From Podocnemis expansa (taxonomy: Eukaryota; Chordata; Testudines; Podocnemididae): a DNA stretch of 64,000 bases. Numbering within the stretch: position 1 is the stretch's first letter; the number at the start of each line of letters is the position of its first letter. Position numbers and translations under genes: made by a program. Location: contig ML682038.1 of assembly GCA_007922195.1 (NCBI GenBank), positions 4,212,106 to 4,276,105 on the forward strand, in the 5' to 3' direction. The notes below the pieces were generated by a model. The model made no database searches. It saw nothing but the letters and a program-made list of their open reading frames with translations, and had not been told where the DNA came from. Below, one piece after another: positions 56,653 to 64,000 of this stretch.

Positions 56653-56945
56653 TTCAGAGGGGTAGCCATGTTAGTCTGTGTATAGCAAAAGCAGCGAGAC
56701 TCCTGTGGCACCTTATAGACTAACAGATTTCTTCAAGCATAAGCTTTCGTGGGCTACAACCCACTTCTTCAGATGCATGAAGTGGCAACTACAGTGAGAG
56801 GTATATATACACATGCCAGAATGGAGGAGGGCAAGTGTTAGCAAAGTTAGTTCAGAGAGCAGATGTGGCCAATTCACACCAGTAGATCAAAGGGAGGGAA
56901 TGTGTGAACAGATGAATCACTTTTTGTAATGTGCTAACCATTCTA
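56653..56945 (-). repeat. PLE terminal repeat, 3' copy
   Basis: Shares with 59572-59868 the blocks GTAGCCATGTTAGTCTGTGT, CACCTTATAGACTAACAGAT, GAAGTGGCAACTACAGTGAG and GGAATGTGTGAACAGATGAA. The C-terminal end of the GIY-YIG frame reads into it (stop at 56852). Confidence 0.92.
56736..56776 (-). ncRNA. Hammerhead ribozyme motif in PLE 3' terminal repeat
   Basis: Minus strand: CTGAAGA (complement of 56766-56772), stem II GTGGG/CCCAC with a TTGTAG loop, GAAA (complement of 56745-56748), then GC-TTAT-GC as stem III and T-T before the cleavage point. All conserved core positions are present, including the U missing from family B. Hammerheads in PLE terminal repeats are an established feature and the sense strand is the coding strand, as here. 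This is the best ribozyme candidate in the window. Confidence 0.72.
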
Positions 56946-57226
56946 AGTCTATTCAGACACAGCCCAATGGTGTCAAACTTGCAGATAAGCTCCGACTCTG
57001 CAGTTTCACGCTGAAGACTGTTTTTGAAGTTTCTTTTTTGGAGTACGGCAACTTTCAAGTCTGCCACTGAGTGTCCGTAGAGGTTGAAGTGTTTTCCTAT
57101 TGGTTTATGGATGTTGCCATTTTTTATATCCTTTTTGTGTCCATTTATCCTTTTATACAAGAACAGTCCAGTTTGCCCTATATACATGGCAGAGGGGCAC
57201 TGCTGGCACATGATAGCATATACCAC
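56852..57226 (-). CDS. PLE GIY-YIG endonuclease domain (part of the ORF)
   Basis: 124 codons uninterrupted. VYAIMCQQCPSAMYIGQTG contains the I-x-C/Y-I-G core with the catalytic Tyr, KRINGHKKDI the conserved Arg and His, and the later TAESELICKF the catalytic Glu region. In PLEs this domain nicks the target to start reverse transcription. It is joined to the RT in an intact element. Here it is the best-preserved part of the PLE, but it is separated from the RT by frameshifts, so the Met start is not a true start. Confidence 0.82.
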   Translation of the reverse strand: MVYAIMCQQCPSAMYIGQTGLFLYKRINGHKKDIKNGNIHKPIGKHFNLYGHSVADLKVAVLQKRNFKNSLQRETAESELICKFDTIGLCLNRLRMVSTLQKVIHLFTHSLPLIYWCELATSAL

Positions 57227-57239
57227 ATTAGTGCATGTG

Positions 57240-58656
57240 CAGGTGAATGAGCCCCTGATGGTGTGGCTGATGTGGTTGAGGCCCTTGATGGTATCCCTAG
57301 AGTCAATGTGTGAGCAGAGCTGGCAACGGGTTTAGTTGCAAGGATAGGTTCCTGCGCTGGTGTTCCTGTTGTATGGCATTCGGTTGCTGGTGAGTATTTG
57401 CTTCAGGTTGGGAGGCTGTCTGTAAGCAAGGATAGGCCTGCCTCCCAAGGCTTGAGAGAGTGTGGGATCATCTTTGAGGACAGGTTGTAGATCTTTGATG
57501 ATTTGTTGGAGAGATTTAAGTTGAGGACTGTAGATGATGACCAGAGGTGTTCTGTTGTTTTCTCTGTCAGGTCAGTCCTCTAGTAGCCGGCATCTGAGTC
57601 CCCATTTGGCTCTGTCAATTTGTTTGTTCACTTCACCAGCTGGGTACTGTAGTTTTAGGAATGCCTGGTACAGATCTTGTAGGTGTTTGTCTCTGATGGA
57701 TTGGAGCAGATCCAGTTGTACCTTAAAGCTTGGCTGTAAACAATGGATCGTGTAATGTGTCCCAGCTGGAAGCTGGAGGCATGTAGGTATGTATTGCGGT
57801 CAGTTGGTTTGCAGTATAGGGTAGTGTTAATGTGTCCATCTCTTATATGTACGGTAGCATCCAAGAAGTGGATTTCTTGTGTGGACTGGTCCAGGCTGAG
57901 GTTGATGGTGGGGTGGTAATTGTTGAAGTCTTGCTGGAATTCTTCCAGGGACTCTTTCCTGTGGGTCCAGATGATTAAAAAATGTCATTAATGTAGCGCA
58001 GGTAAAGAAGAGGCAATAGTGGATGAGATGCAAGGAAGCGATGTTCTAGGTCAGCCATAAAGATGTTGGCGTACTATGGAGCCATGCAAGTGCCCATAGC
58101 TGTGTCACTGACTTGGAGGTACAGATCATCCCCAAATCTGAAGTAGTTGTGGGTCAGGACAAAGTCACAAAGTTCAGTTACCAGGCATGCTGTGTTATCA
58201 TCCAGGAAACTGTTTCTAATGGCATATAGCCCATCTTTGTGAGGAATGTTGATGTAGAGGGCTTCTACATCCATAGTGGCTAGGATGATGTTTTCTGGGA
58301 GCCTACTGATGGATTGTGGTTTTTTCAGGAAGTCGGTTGTCTCACAGAGATAACTGGAGAGCAGGTGGCGTAGAGCCTGAGGAGAGAGTCCACATAGCCA
58401 GACAATCCTGCTGTGAGAGTGCCAATGCCCAAGATGATGGGGCATCCAGGATTCCCAGGATTATGGATCTTGGGTAGTAGATAAAATACCCCTGGTTGGG
58501 GCTCCTAGGGTGTGTCCATGTAGATGTGTTCCTGTGCTTTCTTAGGGAGTTTATTAAGCAGATGTTGTAGTTTCTTTTGGTATTCCTCAGTGGGATCAGA
58601 GGGTAATGGCTTGTAGAATGTGGTGTTAGAGAGTTGTCTGGCAACTTCCTGTTCAT
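57240..58656 (-). pseudogene. PLE reverse transcriptase, frameshifted
   Basis: Minus-strand pieces in different frames: a segment with QGYFIYYPRSIILGILDAPS (58656-58342), then LSSYLCETTDFLKKPQS, ENIILATMDVEALYINIPHK (motif A with its Asp) and YLQVSDTAMGTCMAP (motif B, 58445-58074). YANIFMADLEHRFL follows after a stop, then LRYINDIF, where the usual Y-x-D-D reads Y-I-N-D. The first catalytic Asp is therefore lost, and a stop follows four codons after the Asn. The remainder up to the endonuclease (about 57970-57240) is recognisable only in short pieces. Confidence 0.85.
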
Positions 58657-58811
58657 AATCTGACCTATCCATGATGACTACAGCACCTCCTTTGTCATCC
58701 TCTTTGATTATAATTTTTTAATCTATAAACTTTGGAGTTGTTTTTGAGGCTATGGATGGTGTTGCATTCTGCATGGCTAAGGTTGTGGAATAAGTGGTGC
58801 TACTTGCAATC

Positions 58812-59624
58812 TCAAGTTGTGTGCATCAGCAGAAACACTCTGTGTAAAAATCCAGCCTGTTGTTTTGGCCCGCATGCAGAATTCTTCTTCTTGTTGCATT
58901 GGAAGAAAGGGGTCTGTGGGTTAGTGTGTTGTTTAGTGGTGTGGTGGAAATATTTCTTGAGTTGGAGTCGGCAAAAGTAGGCTTCCAGGTCACTGCAGAA
59001 CTGTATCATGTGCGTGGGGATGGTGGGGCAGAAGGAGAGTCCCTGAGACAAGACAGATTCTTCTGCTGGGTTGTGTGCATAGCTGGATATATTTACAATA
59101 TTGTTGTGTGAGTTCAGGGTATCACAGGTGTGGTCCTTTGTGGTGTGTAGGAGCTTAGATAGTTTAATATCCTTTTTCCTCTGTAGAGAAGCAAAGTGTG
59201 CATTGTAGGTGGCCTGGCTGATTTTGGTAAAGATCAGCCATGCAGAAGTTTGTGTGGAAGTTTGGCTTTCCGTGAGAGTCTCCAATGTTGAGAGATCTTT
59301 TTTGATCTTCTCCTGTTTGCTGTACAGGATGTTGATCAGATGGTTTTTTAGTTTTTTTGAGAACGTGTGACACAGTCTCTCACCATAGTCCAGGTAGTAT
59401 GTTGATCGTAATGGATTTTTAATTTTTAGCCCATTTGGTATGATGTCCATTTGTTTGCATTTAAAGAGGAAGATGATTTCTGTCTTTATCTGTGCAAGTT
59501 TCTTCATGAGGGTTGTAGATTTCCATTTCATACGGATAAATTCAGTGCCCTCCATGGTAGAATTTTCCAGAGTGGTAGCCATGTTAGTCTGTGTGTAGCA
59601 AAAGCAGCAAGAGTCCTGTGACAC
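58812..59624 (-). pseudogene. PLE ORF N-terminal region
   Basis: A 270-codon open frame in the position of the PLE N-terminal domain, between the 5' terminal repeat and the RT. It is rich in Lys, Thr and Ser, with segments such as YLDYGERLCHTFSKKLKNHL, CDTLNSHNNIVNISSYAHNP and LSFCPTIPTHMIQF. The last resembles the conserved start of the RT extension in PLEs (GL-x-F-x-PT). The frame is lost downstream of 58812. The Met start at 59624 lies in the terminal repeat, as is common for these elements. Confidence 0.7.
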
Positions 59625-60117
59625 CTTATAGACTAACAGATTTCTTCGAGCGTAAGCTTTTGTGGGCTACAACCCACTTCTTCAGATGCATGAAGTGGCA
59701 ACTACAGTGAGAGGTATATATACACATGCCAGAATGGAGGAGGGCAAGTGTTAGCAAAGTTAGTTCAGAGAGCAGATGCAGCCAGTTCACACCAGTAGAT
59801 CAAAGGGAGGGAATGTGTGAACAGATGAATCACTTTTTGTAATGTGCTAACCATTCTAACTACAGTGGAGAGGTATATATGTACATGCCAGTGGAGCAGT
59901 ATATATACATATGATCTACTGGTGTGAATGGGCCCAATTGCTCTCTGAACTGACTTTGCTAATACTTGCCCTCCTCCATTGTGGCATGTGTATATATACC
60001 TCTCCACTGTAGTTTCTACTTCATGCATCTGATGAAGTGGGTTGTAGCCCACAAAAGCTTATGCCCAAAGAAATCTGTTAGGCTATAAAGGTGCCACTGG
60101 ACTCTTACTGCTTTTAT
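59572..60117. repeat. PLE 5' terminal repeat with inverted partial copy
   Basis: 59572-59868 is the direct repeat of 56653-56945. 59870-60117 contains a short duplication and then, in opposite orientation, GTGTGAATGGGCCCAATTGC, ACTTGCCCTCCTCCATTG, TGCATCTGATGAAGTGGGTT and GTTAGGCTATAAAGGTGCCA. The hammerhead cores here (complement of 59655-59685 and plus 60029-60058) both have ACAAAAGC where ACGAAAGC is expected, losing the first G of GAAA, so they are probably inactive. The inverted pair resembles the stand-alone palindromes at 868 and 23845. Confidence 0.88.
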
Positions 60118-60247
60118 CTTATCTTTGTATTTCCTAGTTTTCAGAAGTCTGAGTTTTGCTGAACTCAGTGTTCTGAAAGGGCACACGTTATTGCTAGACA
60201 ATCTTAACTTTCTGGAACATGTTAAATTTGCCACTGAGTTTTCTGGG

Positions 60248-60270
60248 GGTTTTTTTGTTTGTTTGTTTGT

Positions 60271-60301
<31 letters not shown>
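60248..60301. repeat. GTTTT/GTTTG simple repeat
   Basis: An imperfect tandem array of GTTTG, GTTTTT and GTTTT units. Confidence 0.9.
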
Positions 60302-61460
60302 AACAGAAAGATAAATGTTAGCTGGTAGGAGTTAGTGGCCATTTAGGCAGTTGTAGTTCTCACCTAGCTTTGCAACTGATCTGCTACTGTGGTTAGAAAA
60401 TAATCAAAAGACCCAGCTTTGTATCGTGCTTTTGGTTTCCATCAGTCGATTCCAAGATCTTTACTTCATTATCCCCATTTTGCAAATGGGAAACTGAAAT
60501 AGAAAGGGAGAAAGTATATCTGTCTTGCAGTAAAACTTCTGTGTTTGGCCTGTGCCAGTTGTCAGGCTGGCGAATGTATGAAATTGCAGTGAGCATGGGA
60601 CTTTGGGACCCCAGGAGGTGGCACAGCCTTGGAGACTGGGCTTCAATCTGACCTCAAACACCTATTTTGCAGTTTTATAGCTTGGCAACCCAGGTTCTCT
60701 AAGCCTGAGTCAGTTGACACAGGGCAGACTTGTGTGTCGTATTGCAGTGTAGACAAACCCAGAGTGAGTAGCCAAAGGTCATCCAGCAGGCCAGTGGCAA
60801 AGCTAGGAATAGGCACAATCCAATATTCTTCCCCCAGGCCACATGCTATGTGATTCCAAAGTGTTTTTCCCCCTCCTGTACATTTGGTTGTAGTGGAAAG
60901 GAAATACTCATCTTTTAAAATGTTTGCAATATGTAGTTGCTAACAGAGTTGAGAGAAATCTCACTCATGGTCTATGTCCCAAAAATCTGATAATTTTATT
61001 ACATGTTGATTATGGAAACTTTAAGCATGTGGAAATGACTGCTGTGCGTCTCCTTCAGCCACCATAAGATATATCCACCACCTCCCACAAACATTAGCAT
61101 CTCACTCTGATAATCCAAAGTAATACAGTTTTTTTTTTTCAAAGAAAGACTATAAACTCAGTCTTCATCCCAGTTTCAATAGGGCACAATCTCAGCTCCC
61201 TGAGGGACTCTGTTTCCACATACTTCCTGCCTGGAGTTTTTCCTTCTTTTACAGGGCATTTACAGCCTTGCCCATGCTTAAACAGGGTGTTTCCCCAGCC
61301 CCCCCTAACTAGAGAGATTTTCACACTCTTTCCTATTTCATGAACATTTCTCCCAAGCCTACTCAGAAACCTACATCAGCCTCTTTGTTCACCACTGTGT
61401 CTACAGACATAGCTACAGTTTTCTGAACTCTCCCCACTGGAGCTTCTTGGTCCTTTTGTA
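60302..61460. other. No gene recognised
   Basis: Non-coding sequence. ATTATCCCCATTTTGCAAAT near 60470, followed by GGGAAACTGA, resembles a MIR-type SINE core on the minus strand. No supported ORF. Confidence 0.4.
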
Positions 61461-61647
61461 CAAGCATGGCCAAACTGCAGCTTGGGAGCTGCATGTGGCT
61501 CTTGAATGAAAAAGTGTGGCTTGTGGAAGAACATCAGCAAATCAGTTTAATCAGTAAAAGTATATGGCTGTATGCCTCAGTGCGGCTCTTGAAGATTTAA
61601 TAATCAACCTGTGTGGCTCTTGAGTTCCATAAGTTTGGCCACCCCTG
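61461..61647. mobile_element. Small hAT MITE
   Basis: The left end CAAGCATGGCCAAACTGCAG and the complement of the right end CAGGGGTGGCCAAACTTATG are inverted hAT-type ends. The interior repeats GTGTGGCTCTTGA-like and GTGCGGCTCTTGAAG-like units. The target duplication is not recognisable. Non-coding, 187 bp. Confidence 0.7.
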
Positions 61648-62394
61648 TACTAGAATCACCTAATTTTAATTACGTGAGGTTCATCATGTAATTAAAGTTT
61701 GTTTAGCTCTAGAATCTCCAGTCTATAAGGAAAGCTATCCTGTTACAATACTAATTCAGGGGAAAAGTCTCAAGAGATTGGATTGTGAAGTAAGGGAGAC
61801 AGTATTTCATCTGTGGTTCAAACAAAAAGACATCTTAGTAGTCAGTTCTTACCTTAGGGCCAGATTCTGCTATCCAGCATGAGTAACTATCTTATTTCAC
61901 AAATAATCCTACTGACTCCAATGGGAATACTTATGGAGTAAACTACATAAGCAAGAATATCTAAAGCCTGTTTTTGGATTGAAAGCCTTTCTGCCTGCCA
62001 AGCATGATTTTAGCAATATCACTCAAACAGCTGGGTAAGTTTAGGATTCTTTTGTCTTTTTCTTTTCTTTGTAATTCTTTAGATTTGTCAGTAAATTATT
62101 ATTTTTATTTCAGATAAACTGAACTGAGCGTCAGAACTGTTAAAGCAGTCACTGATGGACACTGTAGAAAGACCACATGAGTTTGCACTTCAGTGGATGC
62201 AGAGTAGAGGATAGGTAATAACTGGTCATAGACCATAAAGAACATACCAGGTTTTAGATTCCCCTTTCGAGGCTACCACCCAAGGCCCTAACAGATGTGG
62301 AGAGAGTTAAAATATGACTCCTTAATGTGAAAATATTGAAGTTGTCAGTAAGGCACAACTGAATTAAGGGTTAAACTTTAGTAAAAAAAAACAA
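61648..62394. other. No gene recognised
   Basis: Ordinary non-coding sequence between the hAT MITE and the LTR-like block. Confidence 0.4.
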
Positions 62395-63160
62395 TTTAAC
62401 TGACAGCTTTGTTCTTGTTCCGTAATAACCTCATTGCTTTGCAGAGATAGCTTTGCAGAGGTAGCTCAGCTGCAAACAAATTTGCAGAGGCATGTCTGCC
62501 CAGTAACAAATTCTAATTGGCTAAAGAACTGCAATTGACAGCATTGTATCAATATTAAAAACAGTAACTGGTAAACCCAAATAGTGTGGTGGTGTAACGT
62601 TTCAGCAGAATACTAAAAAAGTTAGAGCAATGTAACAATAACTTTTTGAAACTGAAAGTGGGTTGTGGAACAGGGATAAAAGGCTGCAAAAAGCCCATGC
62701 AAACTGGAGGTCTACGGAGACATGTATCATATAGCCAAACTTTGGACTGATCACCCGAAGTTCCCTCTCCAGCAGTGAATCAAACTGCCAGTAAACTCGC
62801 AGGTCAAGAACGAAACATCCTATCCAGGATAGGACCGGTGCACCAAAATCGAATCAAAACTGAATCCGAATCAAATGAATAAAGCATGGTTCTGTGAGTA
62901 TAAAGGATAATGCTTAACAATACTAATTGTAGCCCAGTATCAAATAAGGGCTTAGTAATAGGAACAGGTTTAAGAATTGTAGTTACTTTTGCTGTAATAA
63001 CCTTTTGCTATCTCTCTGTTTTTGTCTTAGAACATTAAAAAAAAAACCCAAAAGATAATTTATTCTAATTAGATGTAAATAAATAAATTGAGTTAATAAA
63101 AGAAATCAAATATACCTAGTGTCTGCCTCAGTGTCTCATCACCTACCATATCCAAAGAAT
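62395..63160 (+). repeat. LTR-like block
   Basis: A GGATAAAAGGCTGC TATA-like box (62673) and a GAATAAAGCATGGTTCTGTG polyadenylation-like signal (62878) lie about 200 bp apart, with a CCAGCAGTGAATC-rich stretch between. The layout fits U3/R/U5 of an endogenous retroviral LTR on the plus strand. I could not settle TG/CA ends or a duplication, and no retroviral gene is adjacent. Confidence 0.4.
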
Positions 63161-64000
63161 CTTTTTTTTGAAGGAGAATTCTCAGAAGTATGGGCAACAT
63201 GATAAAAAATTATTTAGTCATTGTTTTTACACCTGATTGTGCCTCTTTAGACCATGCTGTTAAATTCCTTTTCGTTCTTAGGTCTGGTCTACACTCCAGG
63301 TTACTTACTTATGTTGCTGTATTGTGGCATCTCCATTGCTCTGCGTTGACGGGAGCCTTATTCCTTGGGGGGGAAGAGAGGTTAATTAATTATGGCAATA
63401 GAAGAGCACTTCTAGGATTGATTGAGTGGATATCCACAGCCTGCTCAATCTATCCTGCGGCATGGATATATCCTTAAATATCTGTAGTGAATTGCTCTAT
63501 CCTTATAACCACCAGAACCAGTGTATATTAATAGTGGTGATGGGCCAGTGTACGCTATGAAAATTTTGAGCGTGATAGCCTTTAGTTAGGCTCCTAAATT
63601 TATAACTGACTTTCAAAATAAGTGGCCTGATTTTCAGAAGTGCTGAACAGGAATTCCCAGTGCCTATGATTAAGAGTTGTTAAATGTTCAACATTTTTGA
63701 AAATTAGGCCACTAATTCAGGTTGTCAAATATATAATTAAGAGCTTAACTTTAGGCTTCCATTTTTAAAATTGTTGCCTATACATGTATTTATTTATTTG
63801 TTCATTTATTTTCATTTTCCAATGTAAGTGAATCCCATTAATCCCATAAGGGTTTTTTACCCTTTTCTCAAAATTTCTTAGAATTAGCTGACATCTTTCT
63901 GGTATTTAGATGCAAGAGTCAAAGCGTGACCTTATCAATGCTTTGTAGAATGCAACTATCACTCTAGTTTATGATATATTGCTTATGCATATTCTGCTCA
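63161..64000. other. No gene; MITE-like end at 63282
   Basis: GGTCTGGTCTACACTCCAGG at 63281 resembles the outer end of a GTCTACAC-type MITE, and GGGCCAGTGTACGC near 63542 may be the other side. Degraded, with no clear duplication. The ORF at 63190-63477 reads across it and is not supported as a gene. Confidence 0.35.

Larger units (their letters stand above)
56653..60117 (-). mobile_element. Full-length Penelope-like element (family A)
   Basis: About 3.47 kb on the minus strand, flanked by a perfect 9-bp duplication CTTATCTTT (56644-56652 and 60118-60126). Direct terminal repeats (about 56653-56945 and 59572-59868) are roughly 95% identical by eye. The upstream one is followed at 59870-60117 by an inverted partial copy, the arrangement characteristic of PLE insertions. 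Between them are an RT without RNase H and a C-terminal GIY-YIG endonuclease. Hammerhead-type cores lie in each terminal copy, but only the 3' one is intact. Coding is disrupted by frameshifts and stops. Confidence 0.92.

Overview
The window looks like nuclear DNA of a non-avian sauropsid, most likely a turtle. This is an inference from its transposon mix: abundant CR1 LINEs with reverse-complemented 3' tails, a DIRS tyrosine-recombinase retrotransposon, Penelope-like elements (PLEs) carrying GIY-YIG endonuclease and hammerhead-type motifs, PIF/Harbinger transposase remains, many hAT elements, and short elements starting GGCTATGTCTACA. I found no convincing host exon, tRNA or rRNA. It is best read as an intergenic or intronic stretch in which nearly every longer protein similarity comes from a mobile element.

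Layout. 1-9.6 kb: a palindromic PLE unit (868-1331), a MIR/L2-like repeat duplicated 12 kb away, a Tc1/mariner-type MITE, a minus-strand CR1 fragment and an LTR-like block near 6 kb. 9.6-19 kb: a probable solo retroviral LTR, a CR1 3' piece and a 1.5-kb hAT element with perfect target-site duplications. 18.8-25.5 kb: a decayed Harbinger transposase split by a GC-rich hAT, a decayed DIRS fragment, and a PLE split by a 2.3-kb hAT that itself contains two further insertions. 26.4-31 kb: a hAT element with a perfect 8-bp duplication, then a minus-strand CR1 split by two palindromic MITEs. 31.1-36.5 kb: a nearly complete DIRS element with inverted terminal repeats and an internal complementary region, coding on minus. 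39.5-43.2 kb: a long plus-strand CR1 (esterase-type ORF1, endonuclease, reverse transcriptase) broken by a MITE. 43.7-56.6 kb: hAT and MITE insertions in otherwise unrecognised sequence. 56.6-60.1 kb: a full-length PLE with terminal repeats and a target-site duplication. 60-64 kb: small repeats and an LTR-like block.

How the parts relate. The window is a layered record of transposition. CR1s are hosts for the MITEs, the Harbinger and PLE copies are hosts for hAT elements, and one hAT is host for another hAT and a PLE palindrome, so relative ages can be read from the nesting. All coding copies are broken by stops or frameshifts. The least damaged are the DIRS element (two TGA stops plus frameshifts) and the C-terminal half of the CR1 reverse transcriptase.

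The most interesting observations are: (i) PLE terminal repeats with hammerhead ribozyme cores, including short palindromic copies made only of terminal repeats in which two cores face each other; (ii) a hAT element whose right end is itself a complete mini-transposon-like palindrome; (iii) two MITE families built from many short TTCGAA-centred palindromes. All boundaries were read by eye and are approximate unless a target-site duplication is given.
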